Assembly: GCA_017472325.1 (NCBI GenBank)
Contig: JAFUQM010000026.1
Location: forward strand, 33,437-97,436
Length of the DNA: 64,000 nucleotides
Source of the DNA: Lachnospiraceae bacterium
GTDB taxonomy: Bacteria > Bacillota > Clostridia > Lachnospirales > Lachnospiraceae
Direction of reading: 5' to 3'
The notes beneath the pieces were generated by a model. It worked only from the letters and a program-made list of their open reading frames with translations, had not been told where the DNA came from and did not search any database. Position numbers and translations under genes: made by a program. Positions 1 to 8,616 of the stretch are shown here, in pieces (within the stretch, counting starts at the first letter, position 1; each line of letters begins with the position of its first letter).

Positions 1-759
1 ATACAACTCACCTCTGTATGCCACACTAACCTTGCCCGTTTCCTCAGATACAATAATTGTAAGAGAGTCTGTAATCTCAGAAATACCGACACCAGCACGA
101 TGTCTTGTACCCAAATCCTTGCTAAGCGCCATATTATCTGACAATGGCAAATAACAGGTTGCTGAAATAATTCTGTCTCCGCGTATAATAACAGCACCAT
201 CATGTAATGGTGTATTATGTTCAAAAATATTAATTAGTAACTGGCTTGAAACAATACCGTCCACTTCAATCCCAGTTCTTTCAAATTCAGATAAGGAAAG
301 TTTCTGCCCTACAACAATCAAAGCACCTGTTTTTACCTTTCCCATCTCAAAACTTGCTTTTACAATTTCATTGATTGTTTTATCAGAAAACAATCCGTCC
401 TCGATTTTATTAGAATCAAATGGCAAAAGGGATGACAGAATATTCTGTCTTCCCAATTGTTCTAATGCCCTACGAAGTTCCGGCTGCAATACGATAATAA
501 TTCCAAGTGCCAGTATATATATCACATTATTGGCAATCCATAGAATTGTACTCATCTCAAAATAAGCAGCCACCACAAGGAAGAGCATAATGGTAACAAC
601 GCCCTTTAGTAATGCCCACGCCTTTGTATTTTTAATCCACAACATAATTTGGTACACCAAAAAGGAGATAATAAGTATCTCCACAATATCTTCCCATCTT
701 ACGGTTGGAATTCTTGCACTTCCCAGATACGTCTGTACAAAGGTGTTAATTCGATCCAT
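1..759 (-). CDS. cdaA: Diadenylate cyclase CdaA, partial (C-terminus beyond window)
   Basis: This enzyme makes the second messenger cyclic di-AMP from two ATP at the inner face of the membrane. The minus-strand frame is open from an ATG at 757-759 to the window edge, giving 253 codons; the family usually has about 270-290, so only the tail is missing. Three hydrophobic segments fill roughly residues 15-75. The catalytic DAC domain follows, with the diagnostic DGA motif (in LHDGAVI) and the RHR motif (in GTRHRAG) both intact. It starts 2 bases after the stop of the upstream membrane-protein gene, so the two are probably cotranscribed. The usual partner cdaR would lie beyond the window edge and cannot be seen. 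Confidence 0.95.
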   Translation of the reverse strand, partial: MDRINTFVQTYLGSARIPTVRWEDIVEILIISFLVYQIMLWIKNTKAWALLKGVVTIMLFLVVAAYFEMSTILWIANNVIYILALGIIIVLQPELRRALEQLGRQNILSSLLPFDSNKIEDGLFSDKTINEIVKASFEMGKVKTGALIVVGQKLSLSEFERTGIEVDGIVSSQLLINIFEHNTPLHDGAVIIRGDRIISATCYLPLSDNMALSKDLGTRHRAGVGISEITDSLTIIVSEETGKVSVAYRGELY

Positions 760-761
760 GT

Positions 762-1772
762 TTATCTTATCCTATTTCCTGTTTTTGATTGATATTCTCT
801 GGCAGATGTACGTTGCCCTCCTGCCTTAGATTGTGTAGCCGATTTTCTCTGTACATTAATTCGCTTTACAGATTTATCCGCTACGGCCACTGTTATTTTC
901 GGTACAGCCTTCACATAATAATAATATTCATCATCTTCAAACTGTACATATTCCGTTCTTGTATAATCTACATTAAACACGAAGAACTTAATTACCTGTG
1001 CAAGTAACACAGAAATAATTGCCCCTATAATCGTTCCAATAATAGATATATTTAAATCCAGTACCAATTCTCCCATCAAAAGAATCAATACATTCAAAAT
1101 TGCTCCTGCTATCATAGCAATTGTCCACGCATAGTCCATTGCTTTTTTTCTAATAACAAACACTACAAGTATAGTCACTGCAAATGTTGCTACTACCATG
1201 AACATCAACTGGTTATTTAAAACACCATCTATCATAATACGTATTTTCTGCATTTCGCTTTCTACTTCCGTTGAACTAAAAGCCGCCACATTAGTCACGA
1301 CATAATCCAACACATAATACGTAACGACACCAAATGATGTAGATACAATAGATGCCGGACTGCAAAGCAACCCTGCTACCAATGGTATTACAATCGGTAT
1401 ATTCAACATAAAACAAATCGGTGTTAGCAACACCAACAGTGCATCTTTGGGTGATAGTCTAAAATATAATAAAAACATCAGCAAAAAAATACATAATGCA
1501 ACTGCTGCACATTCCATTGACAATGTATACAAATGTAACAGAACAAACACTGCTGACACAATAATCGTAAAATTATAGGGAAGGCAGGAACATAATAGTG
1601 CTATAACAAGCACTACCATGATATTATCTATCCGGCTCATGTATCCTAATTTGGAATTTACTAGATTTAGAGAAATAAATGCTAATAAAAACTTAAATGC
1701 CGGTGTTATGTAATTCTCGTATTTGCTATATATTTTTCTGATATTTTCCTTCAGTACTAACAGACTCTTCAT
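762..1772 (-). CDS. Polytopic membrane protein of unknown function, upstream of cdaA
   Basis: I do not recognise a characterised family. The protein (336 residues from the chosen start) has about eight to ten hydrophobic stretches between residues 25 and 270, then a soluble, basic tail of about 70 residues rich in Lys, Arg, Ser and Gln. I chose the ATG at 1772 because AAGGAACA lies just upstream. An ATG at 1817 is also in frame but has no clear ribosome-binding site and would overlap the preceding gene. The stop lies 2 bases before cdaA, which implies cotranscription and perhaps a role linked to cyclic di-AMP or the envelope; that link is inference only. Confidence 0.8.
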   Translation of the reverse strand: MKSLLVLKENIRKIYSKYENYITPAFKFLLAFISLNLVNSKLGYMSRIDNIMVVLVIALLCSCLPYNFTIIVSAVFVLLHLYTLSMECAAVALCIFLLMFLLYFRLSPKDALLVLLTPICFMLNIPIVIPLVAGLLCSPASIVSTSFGVVTYYVLDYVVTNVAAFSSTEVESEMQKIRIMIDGVLNNQLMFMVVATFAVTILVVFVIRKKAMDYAWTIAMIAGAILNVLILLMGELVLDLNISIIGTIIGAIISVLLAQVIKFFVFNVDYTRTEYVQFEDDEYYYYVKAVPKITVAVADKSVKRINVQRKSATQSKAGGQRTSAREYQSKTGNRIR

Positions 1773-1794
1773 CTTGCTGTTCCTTTCAAGCTTC

Positions 1795-2193
1795 TTACTT
1801 CTTTCCTTCCTGTCCATACATTGCTGACAATTCCTTCAAATGATTATAATATCTTTTCAGACTCGCCCGCGCCTTATTGTATCGATAGGCATAAATAATA
1901 TAGGAAAGTAATGCGTAAACTGCTACAAAAATCACATAAAGCAGCAATATTTTCTTACCAAACACAAGCAAATCAATCTTATATATATTCTGCATAAATG
2001 TCTCAAAATCATAAAACACATACATTGCACATATAATCCCAAATGCCATTGTAGCACTTATTACTGCTTTCATTACTTGAAGACTGATATAATCGCCACG
2101 GAAATAACTGCCTATGGCAACATTTTTTTTACCATCATTATCTTCATAAGAAGCCATCTGCGTCATTAATTTGATACGTTCTTCGTTTAGCAT
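1795..2193 (-). CDS. Small two-helix membrane protein of unknown function
   Basis: A 132-residue protein with a soluble N-terminal part of about 38 residues, two transmembrane helices (about 40-62 and 78-101), and a basic amphipathic C-terminal tail with several Tyr, Lys and Arg. No enzymatic motif is visible. A GGGAG ribosome-binding site lies about 6 bases upstream of the ATG. It is the first gene of a three-gene minus-strand group ending in cdaA; the next gene starts 22 bases after its stop. The N-terminus (MLNEERIKLM) and the tail could face the cytoplasm. Function unknown; the conserved order would need checking in related genomes. Confidence 0.75.
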   Translation of the reverse strand: MLNEERIKLMTQMASYEDNDGKKNVAIGSYFRGDYISLQVMKAVISATMAFGIICAMYVFYDFETFMQNIYKIDLLVFGKKILLLYVIFVAVYALLSYIIYAYRYNKARASLKRYYNHLKELSAMYGQEGKK

Positions 2194-2261
2194 CTGTAAC
2201 TCCCATCTGCATAATTTAGCATTTAATTATAACACAAGACAGGTTATAAGTAAAATTCCTA

Positions 2262-2669
2262 TTATAAGAAACGCATTTTAGAAGATGCATCCGGTGCTTT
2301 CTTAGGCGCCACTGGTTTTGGAGCTTCTGGTTTTCTAATAACATCTGAAAACTGTCTTGTCATGTCATTTTTACATTTATCACAAAAACGTCCACTTTTA
2401 ATAGAAGCACCACATTTTTCACATGGAATTCCAATAGGTGAATCGTCTGTAAATGTCAATCTTTCTTCTCTAATCCACTGGTTAATCTGTGCAACCTCCA
2501 CCTCGCAACTCTCAGAAATATCCTGAACACCAACCCCTGGATGACTGCGCACAAATTCCTTAACCTCTATAAATTTCTCTTCCAACTTCTCTCTGCATGC
2601 CATGCATAAACGTGGCCCTGAAATATAGTTAAAAATTCTTCCACAAGTTCTACAGTTTCTTACTTCCAT
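2262..2669 (-). CDS. YvyF-like flagellar-operon zinc-ribbon protein
   Basis: A 135-residue protein with two zinc-ribbon-like cysteine pairs. The first is near the N-terminus (CRTCG and CMAC); the second is near residue 85-100 (CEKCG and CDKC). Between them is a short helical part resembling a helix-turn-helix (VGVQDISESCEVEVAQINQWI). This layout fits the family called flagellar operon protein TIGR03826 (YvyF), whose gene follows comFC in Bacillus subtilis. Here too it directly follows comF, 16 bases after its stop. An AAAGGAGGA site precedes the ATG. The role is unproven; in other species it is linked to flagellar gene regulation or export. Confidence 0.8.
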   Translation of the reverse strand: MEVRNCRTCGRIFNYISGPRLCMACREKLEEKFIEVKEFVRSHPGVGVQDISESCEVEVAQINQWIREERLTFTDDSPIGIPCEKCGASIKSGRFCDKCKNDMTRQFSDVIRKPEAPKPVAPKKAPDASSKMRFL

Positions 2670-2685
2670 TTAAAATATCCTCCTT

Positions 2686-3405
2686 TTATAAACCATTCCC
2701 GATCGCCAGTGTCAGAAAAAAAACATGCTTCACACCTGATTTTTTTAATTCTGCTGCAATTTCGTTTATGGTACTTCCTGTTGTATATATATCATCTATT
2801 ACAATGACTACTTCTAATTTTACATCATCTGTACAGATTTTGAAAGCCTTTTTCAGATTATTTTGTCTCTCCTGCGGGTTTAGTTCTTTCTGCGGTATTG
2901 TCGGTTTTATTCTAACAAGGAACTTTGGATAAACTGGAATACGCAGACAAGCACCTACTTCCTCTGCTAGAAGGTTCGCCTGATTATATCCTCGGCATCT
3001 TTCTTTTGCCAAATACATCGGTACAGGTATCAGTGCATCTGCTTTCCACATTCGTATCTGTTCCCCTAGCTGCTCTGCTATCTGTCTTCCAAAAAACTTA
3101 GCATACTCTTGCCGTCCCATATACTTAAATCGATAAATAGATTTTTGTATGCATTCATATTCATACAAAGCTCTTCCCATATCATAGTTTCTAATACCAC
3201 AGCTACAATCCAAGCAATACTCACGTTCCATATCTAAAAGACTTTTTCCACATTTTCTGCAGTAAGGCTCTTTTATATATTGTAGCTTTGACACACATTG
3301 TCTGCAAATAAGTTCTCCTACTGGCGTTACGATATCATCGCATATCGGACACCGCCTAGGAAACAGCAACTCTAATATTCCATGATAAATTTTATGAAGC
3401 ATCAT
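2686..3405 (-). CDS. comF: ComF-family phosphoribosyltransferase-like protein
   Basis: ComFC/GntX-type protein, needed for DNA uptake in competent bacteria and thought to act with the ComFA helicase on incoming single-stranded DNA. The N-terminus carries a four-cysteine zinc motif (CPICD, CRQC) and a second pair (CRKCGK, CLDC). The C-terminal half holds the phosphoribosyltransferase signature VIVIDDIYTTGST. I place the start at the ATG at 3405, which overlaps the recD2 stop by 14 bases; an in-frame ATG at 3468 would give a 77-base overlap and has no ribosome-binding site. No comFA is adjacent: the neighbour is recD2. Confidence 0.88.
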   Translation of the reverse strand: MMLHKIYHGILELLFPRRCPICDDIVTPVGELICRQCVSKLQYIKEPYCRKCGKSLLDMEREYCLDCSCGIRNYDMGRALYEYECIQKSIYRFKYMGRQEYAKFFGRQIAEQLGEQIRMWKADALIPVPMYLAKERCRGYNQANLLAEEVGACLRIPVYPKFLVRIKPTIPQKELNPQERQNNLKKAFKICTDDVKLEVVIVIDDIYTTGSTINEIAAELKKSGVKHVFFLTLAIGNGL

Positions 3406-5641
3406 GATATCCGGCAACTTCTCTGATACGGTCACATAATCCAGTAAATCTCTTCTGCTCACTTTCATTGGCTATCATTTCACGTACAGTCTCACTACTT
3501 CCTAATATTGTAACACACTGTTTAGCACGCGTCACTCCTGTATATAACAGATTTCTATTAAATAGCATTTTAGGACCAGCTAACAGTGGCATGATAACTG
3601 CCGGATACTCACTTCCCTGCGATTTATGAATCGTAATCGCATATGCAAGTTCTAATTCATCCAGTTGTCCATATGCGTATGTTACCTGCTTATGTTCATC
3701 ATATTCCACAACAACAGTCTGCGCATAATCATTGATTTCTCTAATAGTTCCCATATCGCCATTAAAAACACCCAGGCCTTTATCAATCGGAATTCCATAT
3801 CGACTTACAATCTCCCATTCCAATTGATAATTATTTTTTATCTGCATCACTTTATCTCCCTGCCTAAACAGGTTTTCTCCATAAGCATGCTCCTTTTTAC
3901 TCGGATTTGCAGGATTCAGATACTGCTGTAAAATGCGGTTCAAACTTTCTACCCCAAGCGGTCCTTTTCTCATCGGTGTCAACACCTGAATATCATATTT
4001 GTCCGCATTTACATACTTGGGCAACTTATCCTGAATTAACTGAATCATATGCTTGTAAATCACTTCAGGATAGCCTCTTTCCAAAAAGAAAAAATCTTTG
4101 CTTTTATTTTCCAGTGAAATCTGTTCTCCTCTATGAATTCTATGTGCATTCACAACAATATCGCTTTCGCCTGCCTGTCTGAAGATTTTTTGAAGCATTA
4201 CGACAGGGAAATTTCGACTGTCTATCAAATCTTTTAATACTTGTCCTGCACCTACAGACGGAAGCTGATTAACATCTCCTACCATAATTAACCTTGTTCC
4301 CGGCACAAGTGCCTTGAGAAGTGATTGAAACAAATGAATATCCACCATTGACATTTCATCAATAATGATAACATCAGCTTCCAATGGATTTTCCGCATTC
4401 CGTTCAAAGGAAGCACCTCTTTTTTCATCATCTACCGCCCCATTCAGTTCAAGTAATCGATGAATTGTTTTCGCTTCGTACCCAGTTGTCTCCGTCATTC
4501 GTTTGGCTGCTCTTCCTGTAGGCGCAGCCAGATATATATCCATGCCTTCTTCTTCAAAGTATCGAATCATAGCATTAATTGTTGTTGTCTTACCCGTACC
4601 TGGTCCACCCGAAAGAATTACAATACCATTCTTAACGCTTTCCAATACAGCATGCCTTTGCAATTCATCCAGTTCAATGTCTAACTGTTTCTCAAGATGT
4701 TCAATTTTACGTCTAACTACTTTTTCCTGCTCTGCTTCATTTTCCCATAATTCACACACATTTAACGATTCCAGCATAGAGGCACAATTTAATTCTTCAT
4801 AATAGTAACTCATACTATATACATTTCTATGCCCGTTCTTTTCTTTTATGACAATCTTTTTATCCATCATAAGATTCGCCAACTGCGACTGTATAGCTTC
4901 TTCCTGCAATTCCAAAAGCAAAGCCGCTCTTGTAAGAAGCAATTCTTCTGGCAGATACACGTGTCCTTCCAATGAACCTTGTAACAATGTATACAGAATA
5001 CCACTCCGTATCCGAAAATCAGAATCTGTATGAATACCTATTTTAGATGCAATCTCATCTGCCATTTTAAATCCGATTCCAGCAATATCCTCCGCAAGCT
5101 GATACGGATTCTCCTGCAAAATACCATACAATCTGGCATTGTATGTGTCATATATTTTTACTGCCAATGTATTAGAAATTCCATATTTTTGCAGAAATAT
5201 CATAGCTTCCCGCATATCCTTCTTCTCTTCCATCTGACAGGCAATTTCCCTTGCTTTTCTCTCACTAATGCCTTTCACTTCCGCCAACCGTTCTGGTTCT
5301 TCCTCAATAATCCGAAAAGTATCTTCTCCAAACCGTCTGATAATTCTACCAGCCAATGCAATCCCGATTCCTTTGATTGCACCAGAGCCAAGATAACGTT
5401 CCATGCTCTCCAAATCATCCGGCGCTACAATTTTATAAGCATTTATTTTAAATTGACGTCCATATGCAGCATGTTCAATGTAATCACCTTCTGCCTCTAT
5501 CGTCTCACCCTGGTCAATCGTTTTTAACATGCCAACACATGTAATTTCTTCCCCATCGCATACGAGATTCAATACAGTATACCCATTTTCACTATTTCGA
5601 AAAATAATATGCTCTACATACCCTTTGATTTGTTCCATCAT
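3392..5641 (-). CDS. recD2: SF1B DNA helicase RecD2
   Basis: RecD-like 5'-3' helicase of bacteria lacking RecBC, involved in repair and replication-fork maintenance. The 749-residue length is typical. The N-terminal OB-like and helix-hairpin-helix part (VKGISERKA, IAGIGFKMADEIA) precedes the helicase core. Walker A reads GGPGTGKTTT at about residue 350, motif II is IIDEMSMVD, and later motifs VGDVNQLPSVGAG and the C-terminal YAITIHKSQGSE are clear. A GGAGAG site precedes the start. It heads the recD2-comF-yvyF-like group. About 220 bases upstream contain the terminator of the chemoreceptor gene and a diverged 37-bp repeat. Confidence 0.95.
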   Translation of the reverse strand: MMEQIKGYVEHIIFRNSENGYTVLNLVCDGEEITCVGMLKTIDQGETIEAEGDYIEHAAYGRQFKINAYKIVAPDDLESMERYLGSGAIKGIGIALAGRIIRRFGEDTFRIIEEEPERLAEVKGISERKAREIACQMEEKKDMREAMIFLQKYGISNTLAVKIYDTYNARLYGILQENPYQLAEDIAGIGFKMADEIASKIGIHTDSDFRIRSGILYTLLQGSLEGHVYLPEELLLTRAALLLELQEEAIQSQLANLMMDKKIVIKEKNGHRNVYSMSYYYEELNCASMLESLNVCELWENEAEQEKVVRRKIEHLEKQLDIELDELQRHAVLESVKNGIVILSGGPGTGKTTTINAMIRYFEEEGMDIYLAAPTGRAAKRMTETTGYEAKTIHRLLELNGAVDDEKRGASFERNAENPLEADVIIIDEMSMVDIHLFQSLLKALVPGTRLIMVGDVNQLPSVGAGQVLKDLIDSRNFPVVMLQKIFRQAGESDIVVNAHRIHRGEQISLENKSKDFFFLERGYPEVIYKHMIQLIQDKLPKYVNADKYDIQVLTPMRKGPLGVESLNRILQQYLNPANPSKKEHAYGENLFRQGDKVMQIKNNYQLEWEIVSRYGIPIDKGLGVFNGDMGTIREINDYAQTVVVEYDEHKQVTYAYGQLDELELAYAITIHKSQGSEYPAVIMPLLAGPKMLFNRNLLYTGVTRAKQCVTILGSSETVREMIANESEQKRFTGLCDRIREVAGYHDAS

Positions 5642-5662
5642 TGTCTCTCCTACTTACCCACA

Positions 5663-5699
5663 AAACGCTGTCATTCTTTGCAAGCCACCTTATTCGATT
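5663..5699 (-). repeat. Diverged copy of the 37-bp repeat (locus D)
   Basis: Compared with the best copies near 15.8 and 20.2 kb this stretch matches at about 24 of 37 positions by eye, including AAACG at one end and CTTATTCGA at the other. It lies between the chemoreceptor terminator (5760-5795) and recD2, the same arrangement as the better copies. It is too diverged to be certain alone. Confidence 0.45.
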
Positions 5700-5759
5700 A
5701 AAAGAAAAACCACTTAACAGCCACTGTCATTTAATGGCACTTTCTAATCATTAAGTTAA

Positions 5760-5796
5760 GCCCTCTGCTCTATTGTATTAAATTGAGCAAAGGGCC
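5760..5796 (-). terminator. Probable terminator of the chemoreceptor gene
   Basis: GCCCTCTGCTC at 5760-5770 pairs with GAGCAAAGGGC at 5785-5795 with one mismatch, about 65 bases after the chemoreceptor stop. The downstream minus strand reads TTAACTTAATG, so the U-tract is weak. Confidence 0.5.
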
Positions 5797-5860
5797 TTCT
5801 CTTCGATAACTTATCTATATCATATTAACACTTATTGTTACTGTCGAGTTAATTCGCATT

Positions 5861-7183
5861 CTATTCTTCACGCAACTCAAACTTAGCAACCATTTCCTCC
5901 AAAGCAATGGACTGCGATGAAAGTTCCTCGCTTATTGCAGATGTTTCCTGTGCAGCAGCTGAATTGCTCTGAATAACAACAGAAATTTGATCAATTCCTG
6001 TTTCAATCTGTCTCAACATATCAGCCTGTGTTCGGGATGATTCTGCAGAACTAGATGCCATATCTGCAAACGATTCCATATTCGCAAGAACTGTTACAAT
6101 AGTTTCCATAGTATGTTCCACAATTTTATTGCCTGCTTCAATCTCTACAAGAGATTTGCTAATCAGTTCTCTTGTCGTTACAGCAGACTGCGCACTATCA
6201 GCAGCAAGCTTTCCAATTTGATCAGCTACTACCGCAAAACCTTTTCCTGCTTCTCCAGCTCTCGCTGCCTCTATAGATGCATTTAATGACAACAAATTGG
6301 TCTGGGATGCAATATCCTCAATCGCCGCAATAATATTTTCAATTTCTTTAGAAGTTTCTGTAATACGCTCCATTGCATCTGTAAGCTGATTAATCTCTTC
6401 ACGGCTCTTTTCTGCATCCTGTGCAGCGGCTTTTGCGTCTGTTGCTGCTTTCACAGCACCTTCAGCACTGTCTTGGGAGATATTAGTTACGTTCTCGATT
6501 GTAGCAGTAAGCTCTTCTACAGCACCCGCTTGATTGGTCGCGCCCTCTGCCAAATCCTGTGCACTACCCGCTAACTGTTCAGCACCTATCATAACCTGCT
6601 CAGAGGCATCTCGAATCTGACGCAAAGTACCATCCAACTGGCGATTTAACTTTCTCATACCCAGAATCAACATCCTAAAATCGCCCACATAGCTATCTTC
6701 TACTTTTGTAGAAATATCAAAACGGCCTTCTGCCATTTCTCCCAGCAAATAGGATGCATCTGTAACAACCGCATGCATCTGTGAACATGCTCCACGCAGA
6801 CTCTCCGCTAATTCACCAAATTCATCTTGACTTTCATATGCAATCTCGATATCGAACTCACCCGCCTGCAATTTATGCACTGCAGTCTGTAATTCCAGAA
6901 CAGGCTCTTTTATTGCTATTGTAAGACTTTTAGATACAACCCTACATAAGCTCAAGTTAAATCCTACTGCAACTATCAATAAGACAATAGCTATAATACC
7001 ACGGTATGAAGTAAATGCATTATCCCCTGCCATACTTGCATACATTACAATATTTGAAATAGCAATGATTGTAGTTACAATAAATCCTACAATAATAGCG
7101 GTAAAAGATTTTTGAAATTTTTTGTCCAGCTTTACATTTTTTAAATTCTCATTCATCTTAACATTTTTTGATGTTTCGTTCAT
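5861..7183 (-). CDS. Methyl-accepting chemotaxis protein without a ligand-binding domain
   Basis: Chemoreceptor of 440 residues. Two transmembrane helices (about 27-50 and 62-80) are separated by only about ten residues, so there is no periplasmic or extracellular sensor domain. A HAMP linker follows (about 80-135), then a long coiled-coil signalling domain with the conserved hairpin tip around [20 protein letters not shown] and [11 protein letters not shown]. It probably senses through its membrane part, HAMP or cytoplasmic interactions. The N-terminus has an imperfect internal duplication (MNETSKNVK then MNENLKNVK). It has a GGGGG ribosome-binding site and stands alone between terminators. 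Its presence, with the flagellar genes next door, indicates a motile cell. Confidence 0.93.
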   Translation of the reverse strand: MNETSKNVKMNENLKNVKLDKKFQKSFTAIIVGFIVTTIIAISNIVMYASMAGDNAFTSYRGIIAIVLLIVAVGFNLSLCRVVSKSLTIAIKEPVLELQTAVHKLQAGEFDIEIAYESQDEFGELAESLRGACSQMHAVVTDASYLLGEMAEGRFDISTKVEDSYVGDFRMLILGMRKLNRQLDGTLRQIRDASEQVMIGAEQLAGSAQDLAEGATNQAGAVEELTATIENVTNISQDSAEGAVKAATDAKAAAQDAEKSREEINQLTDAMERITETSKEIENIIAAIEDIASQTNLLSLNASIEAARAGEAGKGFAVVADQIGKLAADSAQSAVTTRELISKSLVEIEAGNKIVEHTMETIVTVLANMESFADMASSSAESSRTQADMLRQIETGIDQISVVIQSNSAAAQETSAISEELSSQSIALEEMVAKFELREE

Positions 7184-7292
7184 CTTCAGTCCCCCAGTCT
7201 AACCTTATCTTTCTTCAGCAAAATTATCGCATATTTGTTAAATTATATCATATGTTACAAAGAAAAAAAAGATAAATATGTTAATAATATAT

Positions 7293-7327
7293 AAAAAAGA
7301 AGCTGTGCACTATTATGCAACAGCCTC
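7293..7327 (-). terminator. Terminator of the mbl-flhO-flhP-flgJ operon
   Basis: On the minus strand a GAGGCTGTTGCA / TGCACAGCTTC hairpin is followed directly by TTTTTTATATA. It lies 60-100 bases after the FlgJ-like gene. The stem resembles the terminator at 27079-27125 (both contain an AAGCTG core with GCAC). Confidence 0.85.
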
Positions 7328-7343
7328 AACATATTAATTTGGC

Positions 7344-7372
7344 TAAATGACATTGGCTCAACAATCGTCATT
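7344..7372 (-). other. Second hairpin upstream of the flagellar operon terminator
   Basis: AAATGACATTG pairs with CAATCGTCATTT (one bulged base) around a six-base loop. It lies 18 bases after the stop of the FlgJ-like gene and just before the true terminator. It has no U-tract of its own and may stabilise the mRNA 3' end. Confidence 0.5.
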
Positions 7373-7389
7373 TAATACATCATTATATT

Positions 7390-7749
7390 CTATAACTCAT
7401 AATTACGTTTCATTTGTTCATACATCATCTGTGCAAGCCCCAGACTATTCTGCTCTGTAGACTGTGCTGCCAGCTCTTGTATCATATTATCTTTAAAATA
7501 ATCTACCAGAGAAGATGTAGAAGAAGAACTATATTCTGATTCTGGTACAGTTTTCTGCATTTGCTTGAATACCTGCTCAACAAAATATGCTTCAAACTCT
7601 TTGCATACCTCCATCAATTCATCATCAGTTGCATTTGCATACCCATTTTCTGCTAACTGTGTCATACGCTCTGTTTTCTGAGAAGTTGCTGTATTCGTAA
7701 TGTAATCGCTGTACATTGCATTCATAGAATTTAATGAACTTATATCCAT
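7390..7749 (-). CDS. FlgJ-like flagellar rod-binding protein (rod domain only)
   Basis: A 119-residue protein matching the N-terminal rod-binding domain of FlgJ: DDELMEVCKEFEAYFVEQVFKQMQ at about residues 42-65 and a C-terminal QNSLGLAQMMYEQMKR. The muramidase domain found in proteobacterial FlgJ is absent, as is common in Firmicutes, so another enzyme must open the wall for the rod. It is the last gene of the mbl-flhO-flhP group, 35 bases after flhP, and has a GAGGTGAGA ribosome-binding site. Confidence 0.88.
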   Translation of the reverse strand: MDISSLNSMNAMYSDYITNTATSQKTERMTQLAENGYANATDDELMEVCKEFEAYFVEQVFKQMQKTVPESEYSSSSTSSLVDYFKDNMIQELAAQSTEQNSLGLAQMMYEQMKRNYEL

Positions 7750-7784
7750 TATATCTCACCTCTGTTATCTACATTTGTTACTTA

Positions 7785-8603
7785 TTATCTACGCAACTGA
7801 TTCGCCTGCTGCATCATCTCATCTGATGCCTGAATTGCTTTGGAATTCATCTCGTAAGCACGCTGTGCCACAATCAGATTTACCATTTCATCTGCAACCT
7901 GAACATTAGAGCCTTCCAAATATCCTTGTACAATACGACTCTTATCGATAGGATTGTTCGTCGTTGTTTCATTGATAGCTTCACCGCTCGCTGCAGATGC
8001 CTCAAAAAGACCACTATCTGTTTTCTCTAAACCAGCCGGATTCGTAAACTGGAATACACCAATCGTAATACCAAGTGATGCTGGATTGTTCCGCTCATCT
8101 GGATAGCAAAATTCACCATCTGCTGTAATTGTAATCAGACTTGGAGACAGGTCACTATCAAACATAATTGCTCTTCCTTCCGAATCCAGTACCGGAAGAC
8201 CATCCGATGTTGTTAACGCTGTACCATTCGTACCAATTGACATGTTAAAGTTACCATTTCTTGTATAATATGTATTACCATCAATGCCTCTTACTGCAAA
8301 AAAACCTTTACCATCAACGGCAAATGCAGAATCGCTTTCCGAAGCAAGCATACTTCCCTGTTTAAAAATAGAGGTAATCGCCGAATTACGTGTACCCAAA
8401 CCAACCTGTGCTGGAATTGGTTTATTTTCTCCATTGGCAGTTGTTGTCTTTGTCTGCAATGTCTGATAAAGCAGTGATTTAAACTCAGCCACCTCTGTTT
8501 TATATCCTGTTGTATTGACATTTGCCAAGTTATTAGCAATTGTATCAACATTTGTCTGCTGTGCAAGCATACCTGTTGCAGCCGTCCAAAGTGATCTTAC
8601 CAT
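7785..8603 (-). CDS. flhP: Flagellar rod protein FlhP/FlgG-like
   Basis: Axial component of the flagellar rod, exported by the flagellar type III system and built outside the membrane. The N-terminus MVRSLWTAATGM with NTIANNLANVNTTGYK is the classic rod/hook signature, and the C-terminus (YLEGSNVQVADEMVNLIVAQRAYEMNSKAIQ) is the paired helical end. The length of 272 fits the distal rod protein FlgG. The order mbl-flhO-flhP matches Bacillus subtilis, so I use flhP. It follows flhO by 13 bases with a GAGGTAG ribosome-binding site. Confidence 0.93.
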   Translation of the reverse strand: MVRSLWTAATGMLAQQTNVDTIANNLANVNTTGYKTEVAEFKSLLYQTLQTKTTTANGENKPIPAQVGLGTRNSAITSIFKQGSMLASESDSAFAVDGKGFFAVRGIDGNTYYTRNGNFNMSIGTNGTALTTSDGLPVLDSEGRAIMFDSDLSPSLITITADGEFCYPDERNNPASLGITIGVFQFTNPAGLEKTDSGLFEASAASGEAINETTTNNPIDKSRIVQGYLEGSNVQVADEMVNLIVAQRAYEMNSKAIQASDEMMQQANQLRR

Positions 8604-8616
8604 ATTATGCTACCTC

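Noticed and set aside
3403..3468. A 77-base overlap of comF with recD2
   Set aside because: It depends on an ATG with no ribosome-binding site; an ATG at 3405 gives a normal short overlap.
5030..5527. Open frame of 165 residues on the plus strand
   Set aside because: It is antisense to recD2, Cys- and Phe-rich without domain features, and lacks a ribosome-binding site.
7184..7260. A sigma-28 (flagellar) promoter upstream of the chemoreceptor
   Set aside because: A TGCGATAA box is present but no TAAA-type -35 lies at the right distance.
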